From Elainella saxicola E1 (GTDB lineage: Bacteria; Cyanobacteriota; Cyanobacteriia; Elainellales; Elainellaceae): a stretch of DNA of 64,000 nt. The DNA is taken from assembly GCA_002796835.1 (NCBI GenBank), contig LUGL01000014.1, positions 1-64,000 on the forward strand, written 5' to 3'. Shown piece by piece: positions 17,767-26,743 of this stretch; positions within the stretch are counted from its first letter, which is position 1, and every line of letters starts with the position of its first letter. The position numbers and the translations under genes were made by a program. The notes below the pieces were generated by a model. It made no database searches. It had not been told where the DNA came from and saw nothing but the letters and a program-made list of their open reading frames with translations.

Positions 17767-18423
17767 ATGAGCAGGGAACCAATACAAGGTCTTGTTGTAT
17801 TTGATCTTGATGGAACCCTGCTTCGTGGTTTGACCGTTTGTGAAGTGGTTGCTGAATCTCTGGGCTACAGTTCTCGGATGCGTGAACTTGAGTCTGTGAT
17901 TGCCAAAGGGGATATTGTGAACGCCCGTTTGGAAATGGTTCATTGGTACGAAGATAAATCAATAGAAGATCTTCTTTGTCTTTTACCTAAAGCAACCTTG
18001 GCTCCTGGAGCTTGTGAAGGCATTGCTTATCTTCAGGAATCTAGGATTGAAGTTGCGATCGCTTCACTCACCTGGGAATGGGCGGTTGAATGGTTTGCGC
18101 AGCAGTTCAATATTCAATATTATTTGGGAACTCAGCTAAAACCGACTGGAGAGATTAGTCACGTCTTTCCTCAGGATAAAGCCCAATGGTTGAGACAATT
18201 GGCAGTTAAACTGAATATTCCTACCCAAAATATTGTGGCGGTGGGAGACTCACAAGGCGATGTTGATCTCTTGCTAGAAGCAACGCACGCCTTCTTTGTG
18301 GGATCTACTGTGCCAGCAAATCTGGAGCATGTGACCCATCTTCCCAACGCTAATATTATGCTCCTTGCAGATCGGATACTCCACAAACTGGGCGTTCAGA
18401 CGTTGAGATCGAGCAGATATTAA
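17767..18423 (+). CDS. HAD-superfamily phosphatase (SerB-like fold)
   Basis: A 218-residue haloacid-dehalogenase hydrolase. Motif I is VVFDLDGTLLRG, motif II is AIASLTWEW, a candidate motif III lysine is QDKAQWLRQLA, and motif IV is VAVGDSQGDVDLL. The helical cap between motifs I and II fits subfamily IB (phosphoserine phosphatase-like). I use ATG 17767 (MSREPIQGLV). The track's start at 17665 would force translation through the GC-rich hairpin, which is not credible. Substrate is unknown; it lies downstream of nadV in the same direction. Confidence 0.8.
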   Translation: MSREPIQGLVVFDLDGTLLRGLTVCEVVAESLGYSSRMRELESVIAKGDIVNARLEMVHWYEDKSIEDLLCLLPKATLAPGACEGIAYLQESRIEVAIASLTWEWAVEWFAQQFNIQYYLGTQLKPTGEISHVFPQDKAQWLRQLAVKLNIPTQNIVAVGDSQGDVDLLLEATHAFFVGSTVPANLEHVTHLPNANIMLLADRILHKLGVQTLRSSRY

Positions 18424-18450
18424 AAAAAGGGTGAGCATGGCATTCACCCT
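18421..18450 (-). terminator. Rho-independent terminator of the aldo/keto reductase gene
   Basis: On the minus strand AGGGTGA-ATGCCATGC-TCACCCT is followed by TTTTTTTA, a 7-bp stem with a U-tract. It lies just past the end of the aldo/keto reductase gene and overlaps the stop codon of the convergent HAD gene. Confidence 0.7.
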
Positions 18451-18478
18451 AAAGTCCCTAGAAGTATTGACCGTTCGA

Positions 18479-19516
18479 TTAAGGCGCTGGATTCGGATAT
18501 CGACTATGAACCCGATCGATCTCTGTCAGAATATCCGGGTCAAGCGTCACATCCAGACTGCCTAAATTTTCCTGCAATTGTTCCAACGTGGTTGCTCCAA
18601 TGATGGTGCTGCTGACAAACCACCGGCTGCGAACAAATGCCAGTGCAAGCTGACTGGGTTTGAGATTGTGTGCATGGGCAATTTCTGCATAGGCTGCGAC
18701 TGCTTCAGCCACATTCGGTTTTTGATAGCGTCCGCCAAAGCCCTCAAATTTCGTCAGGCGCGTGTTGGTTGGCGACGCGTTGATATATTTTCCAGAAAGC
18801 AACCCGAACGCTAGTGAACTATAGGCGAGCAGACCGACATTTTCTTTGCGGCTGGCCTCTGCCAGGGCAGAATCGAAAACACGATTAATCAAACTGTAGG
18901 CATTTTGAATTGAGACGACTTTGGGCAGCCCAAGCTGTTTGGCAATCCGACTAAATTCAGCGATGCCCCAGGGCGTTTCATTACTCAGCCCCAGGTAGCG
19001 AATTTTGCCAGCTTCGATCAAATCAGCAAAACTGGTGAGCTGTTCTGCGATCGGGACGGTTTCCCGTTCTTTAGCCAGATCGTAAACGGTTTCGCCAAAT
19101 TGGGGCACATAGCGATCGGGCCAGTGGATTTGATACAGGTCAACATAGTCCGTCTGCAACCGGGTCAAACTGTCATGCAGGGCTTGCTCCACATTTTTGC
19201 GATCGATCGCCTGTTTGCCGCTTCTGAGCCAGTGGAAGTTACGGCCCGGTCCGGCAATTTTCGTTGCAACAATGACCTGGTCGCGCGGTTGTCGAACCAG
19301 CCATTCTCCAATATAGGATTCGGTCAATCCCTGTGTTGCTTCATAGACAGGCACCGGATACATTTCTGCGGCATCAATAAAATTGATACCCCGATCACGC
19401 GCGTAGTCAAGCTGTTGATGGGCTTCTTCGATCGTATTTTGCTGCCCAAAAGTCATGGTGCCGAGGCAAATCTCCGACACATTCAGATCACTTTCACCAA
19501 GCTGGTTATATTTCAT
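18479..19516 (-). CDS. Aldo/keto reductase, Tas-like
   Basis: A 345-residue NADPH-dependent reductase. The N-terminal MKYNQLGESDLNVSEICLGT, catalytic Asp-Tyr in FIDAAEMYPVP, Lys in VIVATKIAG and His in DLYQIHWPDR are all present. C-terminal cofactor-binding residues appear in SSTIIGATTLEQLQENL. The extra loop around YEATQGLTESYIG is typical of the Tas group. Physiological substrate is unknown. It follows the nitroreductase gene on the same strand with a 38-base gap and ends at a good terminator. Confidence 0.88.
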   Translation of the reverse strand: MKYNQLGESDLNVSEICLGTMTFGQQNTIEEAHQQLDYARDRGINFIDAAEMYPVPVYEATQGLTESYIGEWLVRQPRDQVIVATKIAGPGRNFHWLRSGKQAIDRKNVEQALHDSLTRLQTDYVDLYQIHWPDRYVPQFGETVYDLAKERETVPIAEQLTSFADLIEAGKIRYLGLSNETPWGIAEFSRIAKQLGLPKVVSIQNAYSLINRVFDSALAEASRKENVGLLAYSSLAFGLLSGKYINASPTNTRLTKFEGFGGRYQKPNVAEAVAAYAEIAHAHNLKPSQLALAFVRSRWFVSSTIIGATTLEQLQENLGSLDVTLDPDILTEIDRVHSRYPNPAP

Positions 19517-19554
19517 AGAAAGGAAATGGGACGAATGGAATTAGGAAATCGTAT

Positions 19555-20409
19555 TTAGCGTAATTCAAAGCCAAGCTGTTGCAGGATCTCTCGCAAATGT
19601 GCCCGATTTCGCAACGCGTCTCCATTCGCAATTCGATCGCTAGAGTGCTGTGCCCAATCTCCCACAACATTCATTTGCTGTGCTGTATAAAATGCTGCCA
19701 TGATTTCGTTATAGTAATCGATCGCCGCATCCTGAGTTTCTAGCTGATAGGTTTCCCGATGCAACACTGCTGCCTGAGACAGACGAGGCTTTACAGCTGG
19801 AATTTCTGCCGGATCCGCATAGCCGACACATAAGCCAAACACGGCAAAGATGCGCTTGGGCAGTTCTAATTCGGCAGCAACCGCTAGGGGCTGGTTTCGC
19901 AATGCGCCGATGTAAACCGTGCTCAATCCCAACGATTCGGCTGCAATCACTGCATTTTGAGCTGCAAGGCTAGCATCGATCGCCGCCATCAAAAACATTT
20001 CTAGATAGTTCGCTCCGTCATAGGGTAATCCTCGCTGTTGCGCAACATGAGAAAGGCGAGCCAAATCGGCTAACCAGACCAGAAAGAGAGGGGCCTGCTG
20101 GATATGGATTTGATTATTGGCCAGCTTTGAGAGCCGTTCCTTGCGAGCCGCATCTTCGACGGCAACGACACTCCAGGTTTGAAGATTTGAGGAGGTTGCA
20201 GCGGATTGCGCTGCCGCAACTAAAGTCTCCAGCGTTCCGGCTGGCAGCGGGTCAGACCGATATGCCCGAACAGAACGATGAGAGAGTAGGGTTGTTAAGC
20301 TGTCATTCCAGGCAGCATCCAACCCAAATTCAACCGCAGTTCCGTAGCGATCGGCAAGTAGATGAGACGGTGCGGTTTGAAGACTCGCAGGATTCGCAGT
20401 AAAAGTCAT
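19555..20409 (-). CDS. NADPH-dependent nitroreductase (NfsA/FRP-like flavoprotein)
   Basis: A 284-residue FMN protein of the nitroreductase fold. SHRSVRAYRSDPLPAGTLE and AAQSAATSSNLQTWSVVAVED bind FMN. YLEMFLMAAIDASLAAQNAVIAAESLGLSTVYIGALRN and FGLCVGY complete the family pattern. I use ATG 20409; the track start at 20415 is a TTG two codons earlier. NfsA/FRP relatives can supply free reduced FMN. No SsuE-like flavin reductase is visible in this window although it has twelve probable FMNH2 users, so this is a local candidate donor. That function is inference; nitro or quinone reduction is the default. Confidence 0.85.
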   Translation of the reverse strand: MTFTANPASLQTAPSHLLADRYGTAVEFGLDAAWNDSLTTLLSHRSVRAYRSDPLPAGTLETLVAAAQSAATSSNLQTWSVVAVEDAARKERLSKLANNQIHIQQAPLFLVWLADLARLSHVAQQRGLPYDGANYLEMFLMAAIDASLAAQNAVIAAESLGLSTVYIGALRNQPLAVAAELELPKRIFAVFGLCVGYADPAEIPAVKPRLSQAAVLHRETYQLETQDAAIDYYNEIMAAFYTAQQMNVVGDWAQHSSDRIANGDALRNRAHLREILQQLGFELR

Positions 20410-20521
20410 AGTCAATTTTGATTAGGTTGTGAGGGGTGAATCAGTGCTTGATCACAGTAACCTCATAGCACCTCAACATCGCATTTTAGTATAATACTGT
20501 TTGTCTATCGATTTAGCGTAT

Positions 20522-21058
20522 TTATTTTTTCAAATCTGCCAGCTGCCAGAAGCGTTTTAACTGAACTCGCAGATGAATTCTCAAAAAGCGAAGCCAACGC
20601 AGCCAAAGAATGGCGGGTTGCTCAAAAAAGGTAAAAATATCGCCATAGCCTACATGGGTATTCCGATGATGCAACCAGTGGCGTTCAGGCGTCGTAATCC
20701 ACAATACTTGACAAATGAGATCGATCGGCTGAGGAGTTTGCCAGCCTAGAGCACTGACATGTCGCCACCATACATGAAATTGTCCCAATAGTAGTCCAAC
20801 AATAACCCCTGTCGGTGAGTAAGGCCACAACAGTGTGGATACCGCAAAATAAGGGAGTGCGCCCAGAAGCCCATCCATCAGAACCCAAAAATCGGGTATC
20901 AAGATTGCATAATAGCGGAATGTTTTTCGGGGGGAATGATGAGTTGTGAGATGCAGGCGACCAAAGACATGTTCTGGGATGTGATAGATAAAGGTAGATA
21001 GAAAATCGCCTAAGAAAAGTAAAGCCCAGGCAACTAGAGCTATTTCAAATACTTCCAT
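20522..21058 (-). CDS. Small desaturase/hydroxylase-like membrane protein
   Basis: A 178-residue membrane protein with histidine clusters like those of the fatty-acid hydroxylase/sterol desaturase superfamily: HIPEH, HLTTHH near residues 25-45, then FHVWWRHV and ERHWLHHRNTHVGYGD. These would ligate a diiron site at the cytoplasmic face. It is short for the superfamily but has the full set of clusters and about four hydrophobic segments. Lipid or carotenoid hydroxylation is possible. No link to the sulfur genes is visible. Confidence 0.65.
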   Translation of the reverse strand: MEVFEIALVAWALLFLGDFLSTFIYHIPEHVFGRLHLTTHHSPRKTFRYYAILIPDFWVLMDGLLGALPYFAVSTLLWPYSPTGVIVGLLLGQFHVWWRHVSALGWQTPQPIDLICQVLWITTPERHWLHHRNTHVGYGDIFTFFEQPAILWLRWLRFLRIHLRVQLKRFWQLADLKK

Positions 21059-21794
21059 GTATTTTGACGCATATGTAAAGAGAATAAAATAAAACCTAAA
21101 ATGAATTTAAGTCGTTTCATCAAAAGCAGAAAAAGAGAATGAAAATTTAAATAAAATAAAATAAGGCTTTAAAGACCACCTTCAAACATCCGAATCGATC
21201 GTTTGGTCGATCAAATTGTTGAATTCCAAATGATTGAATTTAGGTTGTCATAAGCCGCTGCAAAGTGTCGGTCGTCCAGAATACACTCTTAGATGACTCG
21301 ATAGTCAGCTAGGAGTGGAGGCTTGCTTTCTCCAGCCAAGTATGCGATACTCCTTTTCAACCTAAAATACGGTAACTTTATCGATGAACCGTATTTAGAG
21401 GCAGGCACGGATCTGGTACATCAACCCAGTGGAGTCGGACTCTAGCGCCAGTAACTGTTTTATTCCCGTCTAAATCTCAGAATCAACATGATGATTTTTG
21501 ACGATCCCCTTAGTTAGGATTTCGAGGGATAAGGTTACTGGTTTGCTAGTTTCTATTGACTGGGCATATCTATTAAGTGCACTGATTACCTGACTGGAAT
21601 GGTCATCGAATTCGAGTCATTCAAGCGTTTGTGATGGCTAGAAGTTAACTGTGGCGTATATTTATCGAGTTCACATTTGTTGGCCAGTTTCACGAAGCAT
21701 AACTTTGCCACAGAGAAGTTGTGGTGGCTAGGAAGCAGGAATTAAGGGATTTCAAGATTTAGGGAAAATCTTAACTTTGTAGAGGAACCGAATT
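21059..21794. other. Long divergent intergenic region
   Basis: A 736-base region between the desaturase-like gene and the amidohydrolase. The left end (21060-21180) is very AT-rich. A palindrome related to the island operator sits at 21365-21396. Nothing else with clear coding or RNA character was seen; AGAGGAA at 21781-21787 is the ribosome binding site of the amidohydrolase. Confidence 0.5.
21365..21396. promoter_or_regulatory. Palindromic operator-like site in long intergenic region
   Basis: AAATACGGT and ACCGTATTT form 9-bp perfect arms 14 bases apart. The inner part CGGTAACT-N6-ATGAACCG has the spacing and outer bases of CGGTAAAT-N6-ATTTACCG. It lies 399 bases before the amidohydrolase start and 307 bases before the desaturase-like start, so the target is unclear. 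Confidence 0.45.
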
Positions 21795-23333
21795 ATGGTG
21801 GAATTCAGCCGTTTGAAAACTTCTCGCTCTGCAGCAATTCGAGCTAAGCTCGATTACCCGGTGATTGATACTGATGTTCACACCAATGATTTCACACCCG
21901 TCTTTGAGGATTACATTGCCAATTATGGGGGTGCAAAATTAGTTGATGAATTGCGCAAATCGGAGAATTCTCGACTCAATTCTAAGAGCCAGGGTAAAGA
22001 CTGGTATCAACAGACCCCAGAAGAGCGGCAATATTACCGCACGATTCGATCGCCCTGGTGGGCCAGAGTGACTCGCAACACGCTCGAACTGGCAACCTAT
22101 ACCCTGCCCGAACTGCTCTATGAGCGTCAAGCAGAACAGGGATCAGACTATTCCGTACTCTTCCCGAATAATGCGCTGGCAGCAGCCGGAGCCCATCCAG
22201 AACACCGTCAGGCATTGCAGCGAGCGATCAACCACTACCACGCCGATCTCTATCGCAAATATAGCGATCGACTGACTCCTGTGGCAGGTATTACGCTGAC
22301 CACACCGCAAGAGGGTATTGAGGAACTAGAGTTTGCTGTCAATGTCTTAGGATTAAAAGTTATCAACATTCCAGGTGGCGTTAAGCGTCCGGTTCGAGCG
22401 ATCGCTGATAAGTATCCACCCGATCAGTATCCAGAAATCGCGAAGTACGCATCTTATATTGATTTCTACGGTATTGATAGCGAATATGATTACGATCCCT
22501 TCTGGGCCAAGGTGGTCGAATTGGGCGTGCCGATTACCACGCACTATGGCAGCCAAGGCTGGACGGGCCGGTCTTCCATCACCAGCTACATGAATAACCA
22601 TATTGGTCACTTTGCGGATGGCTCACAAGCCTTTGCCAAAGCGCTGTTCTTTGGAGGGGTAACGCGACGCTTCCCGAAATTACGGGCGGCTTTTCTGGAA
22701 GGAGGCGCAGATTGGGGGTCTCATGTCTATATTCATCTGGTCGATCGCTTCCTGAAGCGAAATCCCGAAGGGCTGCAAAACTACAATCCCGCCTTGACTG
22801 ATGCGGATGAACTTTATGAGCTATTCGAACGCTATGGTCGTGAGATCACAAAAGGATACGCGCTCAGTAAGGAAGAATTGGTGACGACTGTTCTGGGCTC
22901 ATCGTTCACTCGCTTTAGTCGCGATCCAGCTGAAGATGAGCTGAATGATTTTGCAGCAGCCGGAATTGAGGCCGTTGAAGATATTCGCGATCGCTGGGTC
23001 AATCCTTTCTTCTTTGGCTCGGAATCGGACGATCGGACCATTGCCGCCGCATTTAACGATAAGGCGAATCCACTGAATGTCAAGATCAATGCTATCTACT
23101 CTTCGGATGTGGGTCACTGGGATGTGCCCGATCTGACTTCTCCTTTAGCAGAAAGTTGGGAACTGGTGGAAGAAGGCGTGATTTCGGAAGCGGACTTCAA
23201 AGCCTATGTCTTCTCGAATCCTTATAAGCTTTACACCGAAGCCAATCCTGATTTCTTTAAGGGCACTGCGATCGAGTCGAAGCTCGGCAATTCCGCTACT
23301 CCAGTCAAGGATAAAAGCCTTGTGACGGCTTAA
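21795..23333 (+). CDS. Amidohydrolase-2 family protein (ACMSD-like)
   Basis: A 512-residue metal-dependent TIM-barrel hydrolase or decarboxylase. The start YPVIDTDVHTNDFTPVFEDY carries the first metal-ligand block. PITTHYGSQGW, LRAAFLEGGADWGSHVYIHL and the C-terminal NAIYSSDVGHWDVPD supply the later His, Glu and Asp positions. The family includes decarboxylases and ring-cleavage hydrolases; the substrate here is unknown. AGAGGAA precedes ATG 21795. A flavin monooxygenase starts 14 bases downstream, so the two probably act in sequence, as oxidation followed by hydrolysis. Confidence 0.83.
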   Translation: MVEFSRLKTSRSAAIRAKLDYPVIDTDVHTNDFTPVFEDYIANYGGAKLVDELRKSENSRLNSKSQGKDWYQQTPEERQYYRTIRSPWWARVTRNTLELATYTLPELLYERQAEQGSDYSVLFPNNALAAAGAHPEHRQALQRAINHYHADLYRKYSDRLTPVAGITLTTPQEGIEELEFAVNVLGLKVINIPGGVKRPVRAIADKYPPDQYPEIAKYASYIDFYGIDSEYDYDPFWAKVVELGVPITTHYGSQGWTGRSSITSYMNNHIGHFADGSQAFAKALFFGGVTRRFPKLRAAFLEGGADWGSHVYIHLVDRFLKRNPEGLQNYNPALTDADELYELFERYGREITKGYALSKEELVTTVLGSSFTRFSRDPAEDELNDFAAAGIEAVEDIRDRWVNPFFFGSESDDRTIAAAFNDKANPLNVKINAIYSSDVGHWDVPDLTSPLAESWELVEEGVISEADFKAYVFSNPYKLYTEANPDFFKGTAIESKLGNSATPVKDKSLVTA

Positions 23334-23347
23334 AAAAGAGGAAATCT

Positions 23348-24790
23348 ATGACAACAGCAATTGATCCCGATATCGGGGCGCGCGAAGCTTTGCGTCTATT
23401 GGGACCCGATCCGGATAACTGGGTACCCGATCGTCTCGACATTGATCATAATGTCACCATAATTGGGGGCAGCGGTACAGGTAGTGTCTTTGCCTTTGCC
23501 CTGCGACGAGCAGGAATTGGGCACGTGACGGTGATTGATGCCGCCGAGGATGAAGTGCATGCTGGATTATGGTTGAACCGTGCCCGCATGAATAAGCTTC
23601 GCACCCCTAAGAATTTGCCCGGTCCCGAATTGGGGATTCCTGCTCTATCGTTTCAAGCCTGGTATGAGGCTCGGCATGGGATTGAGGCCTACGAAGCGAT
23701 CGATCGGATTCCCCGCGTGCTTTGGGCAGAATATCTTAGCTGGTATCGCCAATTTCTGGGGATCCAGGTGCGGTATGGCACAAGATTGGTGCGGATTGAG
23801 CCAGCCGATGGCTTCCTGCGTCTGCATCTAGAAGTCAATGGCGAACCCAAAGTAGAAACCAGCCGCAAAGTCATTTTGGGCAATGGCGTGGGCGGCGGCG
23901 GTGGCCCTTATATTCCGACCGTATTAAGCAAGAACTTACCTCGTCATTTATATGCCCATACAGCTGATGCAATTGATTTTGCCGCATTGCAGGGCAAGAC
24001 CGTAGCGGTTTTGGGAGGAGCTGCCTCCGCGTTCGATGCCGCCGGGGTCGCCTTAGAAGCAGGGGCAAAGGCGGTGCATTTATTTGCGCGTCGATCGGCC
24101 ATTGCGTCTGTCCCGGTGATACGAGTTCGGGGCTATCCAGGGGCTTATGACAATTACCCCTCGGTTTCTGATGAGGCTCGCTGGTTTCAGGCTTGGCGGT
24201 TCCGTCAGGCTGGTTCAACACCACCGCCGGATGCGATCGAGCGTGTCATCAAATTTCCGAATTTCCATCTGCATCTGGCTGCTCCCTGGACTTCAGTGGA
24301 AGAACGGCATGGGCAAATTATTAGCTATGTCAATGGCGAGACATTCGAGTTTGATTTTGCGATCGCAGGTACGGGCTATTTTGTCGATCCAGTTGCACGG
24401 CCTGAATTAGCTGATTTCTCTCAGCATATTCTCCGTTGGCGCGATCGATATCAGCCCCCCGCAGACCTGCGCGACGATGAACTGGGTGCCTATCCCTATT
24501 TGGGTCGTGGACATGAATATCAGGAGAAAGAGCCAGGAACGGCTCCCTATCTGAAAAATATTCATGTCTACAATCCAACGGGCTTCGTCAGCTTCGGCTT
24601 ACCGATTGGCGATATTCCCAGCATTAAGCGCGATGTTCCTGCTGTCGTCTCCCGCATTAGCCATGATCTCTTCTTTGAAGATTGGGATCACCATCAAACT
24701 CGGATCACCGGGGATATTGCCCCCGACTTTGAAGATTCGCTTTATGCGGCGGCTGTGTGGAAACAGAATGTCGGAGCTTTAGTGAGCTAA
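23348..24790 (+). CDS. FAD/NAD(P)-binding monooxygenase-like oxidoreductase
   Basis: A 480-residue flavoprotein of the flavin-containing/N-hydroxylating monooxygenase type. VTIIGGSGTGSVFAFALRRAG is the FAD Rossmann motif near residue 36-56, and VAVLGGAASAFDAAGVALEAG near 220 is the NAD(P)H motif. FAIAGTGYFVDP is the ATG-like linker motif of the class. It overlaps functionally with the amidohydrolase 14 bases upstream and carries its own AGAGGAA. It may oxidise an N or S atom of the substrate passed to the amidohydrolase. The exact reaction is unknown. Confidence 0.82.
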   Translation: MTTAIDPDIGAREALRLLGPDPDNWVPDRLDIDHNVTIIGGSGTGSVFAFALRRAGIGHVTVIDAAEDEVHAGLWLNRARMNKLRTPKNLPGPELGIPALSFQAWYEARHGIEAYEAIDRIPRVLWAEYLSWYRQFLGIQVRYGTRLVRIEPADGFLRLHLEVNGEPKVETSRKVILGNGVGGGGGPYIPTVLSKNLPRHLYAHTADAIDFAALQGKTVAVLGGAASAFDAAGVALEAGAKAVHLFARRSAIASVPVIRVRGYPGAYDNYPSVSDEARWFQAWRFRQAGSTPPPDAIERVIKFPNFHLHLAAPWTSVEERHGQIISYVNGETFEFDFAIAGTGYFVDPVARPELADFSQHILRWRDRYQPPADLRDDELGAYPYLGRGHEYQEKEPGTAPYLKNIHVYNPTGFVSFGLPIGDIPSIKRDVPAVVSRISHDLFFEDWDHHQTRITGDIAPDFEDSLYAAAVWKQNVGALVS

Positions 24791-24946
24791 AGAGTGGGCT
24801 AAAGTCTGTAGAGTGTAAGCAGAATACTAAAATTCAGCCATGCCCGATCGCCTGTATGCCATTGCCAAAATTTACCAAATTATTGAAAGCAACGCCCCTT
24901 CAACAGGACTGGACGTAACATAACAATGGTTACAATCTAAATTGCT

Positions 24947-25567
24947 ATGTCAGACGTTCGTCAAGAGATTCGGGTTTGTTTTATTGGTGAATCATTTGTC
25001 AACGGCACGGGCGATCCAGAGTTTCTGGGTTGGACGGGTCGGGTTTGTCGCCATATTGCGTCAAAAGGCTATGAAATTACCTACTACAACCTAGGGGTGC
25101 GGGCTGAAACCAGTCGATATCTCAAACAGCGTTGGCGATCGGAAGTTTCCTATCGGCTCGCATCAGAGTATGACGGTCGAGTAGTCTTTTCCTTTGGAGT
25201 CAACGATTCAGGTTGTGCCGGGAAACAGCAGGGCATTGATCTCGCAGAATCAATTGCAAATACGTGCAGCTTCCTGGCTGAAGCTCAGGAGCTTTATCCA
25301 GTTTTGATGGTTGGTCCACCCCCTTGTGGTGATGCTGATCAAGAACAAAGGAATCAAACGATCGCCAATTTATCACAGGAGTTTGCATCCGTTTGCATTC
25401 AACTGAATGTTCCGTATCTTGATGTGTTTTCCAGTTTAGTGCAGTCACCAATCTGGCTCTCAGAAGCGAAAGCCAATGATGGTGCACATCCTAGAGCGGC
25501 TGGTTATGCAGAATTTGCAGCACTTGTGCAAACTTGGGACGGTTGGTTGAATTGGTTTCCGTCTTAG
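24947..25567 (+). CDS. SGNH/GDSL-type hydrolase
   Basis: A 206-residue esterase-fold protein. Block I is FIGESFVNGTGD, with the nucleophile Ser about residue 16 in a GES variant of GDS. Block III is FSFGVNDSG and block V is NDGAHPRAAGY, with Asp and His. No signal peptide is seen, so it is probably cytoplasmic. It stands alone after the FMO gene with a 156-base promoter region. Substrate unknown. Confidence 0.8.
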   Translation: MSDVRQEIRVCFIGESFVNGTGDPEFLGWTGRVCRHIASKGYEITYYNLGVRAETSRYLKQRWRSEVSYRLASEYDGRVVFSFGVNDSGCAGKQQGIDLAESIANTCSFLAEAQELYPVLMVGPPPCGDADQEQRNQTIANLSQEFASVCIQLNVPYLDVFSSLVQSPIWLSEAKANDGAHPRAAGYAEFAALVQTWDGWLNWFPS

Positions 25568-25644
25568 TGGGACTGAAACAAAGTTGCCAAAATCCATTTG
25601 CAATCTACTGATAAGTAGGTCGGTCAAATGAATTTTCAGATAGA

Positions 25645-25680
25645 GTGCGAGCGTCCCGCTCGCGGGCAAGATGCCCGCAC
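25645..25680. repeat. Interspersed double-hairpin repeat, copy A
   Basis: GTGCGAGCGTCCCGCTCGC continues into GCGGGCAAGATGCCCGCAC. The unit holds two overlapping perfect 7-bp stems with 3-base loops (25647-25663 and 25662-25678). It matches a repeat common in cyanobacterial intergenic regions and recurs, inverted, at 52548-52572. Confidence 0.75.
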
Positions 25681-25715
25681 TATTGTCATCTACAACTTAA
25701 TCATACCTACTTGCT

Positions 25716-26714
25716 ATGACCTTACCTACGACTTCGCTTGGCACAACTGGGCTTACAGTTTCACGCTTTTGCCTGGGCACGATGACCTTTGGCTTACAGT
25801 CTGATGAAACAACCTCAAGAGCGATCCTGGATACTGCTGCCGCTGCCGGAATCAACTTTCTGGATACTGCCGATGTCTATCCTTTGGGTGGCACGCTGGA
25901 GACCGTTGGATGTACGGAAGAGATTATTGGGCGTTGGCTAAAAGGTAAACGCAGTCAGTTTATTCTGGCGACTAAATGTGTTGGTCAAGTTGGGCCTGCT
26001 CCATGGGATCAGGGATCGTCGCGCAAACATATTCTGGATGCGATCGATGCTTCCCTGCGGCGACTCGACACGGATTATGTTGATCTGTATCAGTTACATG
26101 CTGACGATCCTGCTACCCCATTGGATGAAACCTTAGAGGCGCTGGATACGATCGTGCGAGCAGGCAAGGTGCGCTACATTGGTGTTTCTAACTTTCTGGC
26201 CTATCGTCTCAGCCGCGCTCTAGGTCGGGCCGATGTCCGCAATTTGACTCGCTTTGTTTCAGTGCAGCCCCGCTACAATTTGCTATTCCGTGAAATTGAA
26301 CGAGAATTGCTGCCGCTGGCTCAGGAAGAAGGATTAGCGGTGATTCCCTATAATCCCCTGGCAGGCGGATTGCTGACGGGCAAACACAATCTTGAGCAAG
26401 GTCCGACGGCAGAGACGCGGTTCACGCTGGGTACCACTGCTGAACGGTATCAAGATCGGTACTGGCACGATCGCGAATTTAAGACGGTTGAAGAACTCCG
26501 CACAGTTGCCGATGCGGCTGGACTGTCGCTAACCACTTTGGCGATCGCCTGGGTATTGGCGAACCCGATCATTACCGCGCCAATTATTGGGGCCAGTCGT
26601 CCAGAGCAATTAGTGGATGTGTTAAAGGCGATCGAGATTAACCTGGATAATGGCTTGAAGCAGAAACTCGATGATCTGACGGCGGAATATCGCAAAGGAG
26701 ATGCGGTGCGTTAG
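25716..26714 (+). CDS. Aldo/keto reductase
   Basis: A 332-residue aldo/keto reductase. Catalytic residues are visible: Asp and Tyr in NFLDTADVYPLG, Lys in FILATKCVG and His in DLYQLHADDP. Cofactor residues are in TAPIIGASRPEQLVDVL. It ends 29 bases before threonine synthase on the same strand. It is distinct from the Tas-like gene at 18479. Substrate is unknown; the nearby double-hairpin repeat separates it from the SGNH hydrolase. Confidence 0.88.
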   Translation: MTLPTTSLGTTGLTVSRFCLGTMTFGLQSDETTSRAILDTAAAAGINFLDTADVYPLGGTLETVGCTEEIIGRWLKGKRSQFILATKCVGQVGPAPWDQGSSRKHILDAIDASLRRLDTDYVDLYQLHADDPATPLDETLEALDTIVRAGKVRYIGVSNFLAYRLSRALGRADVRNLTRFVSVQPRYNLLFREIERELLPLAQEEGLAVIPYNPLAGGLLTGKHNLEQGPTAETRFTLGTTAERYQDRYWHDREFKTVEELRTVADAAGLSLTTLAIAWVLANPIITAPIIGASRPEQLVDVLKAIEINLDNGLKQKLDDLTAEYRKGDAVR

Positions 26715-26743
26715 AAATAGAGAGTCCTGGCCCTATCACCGTT

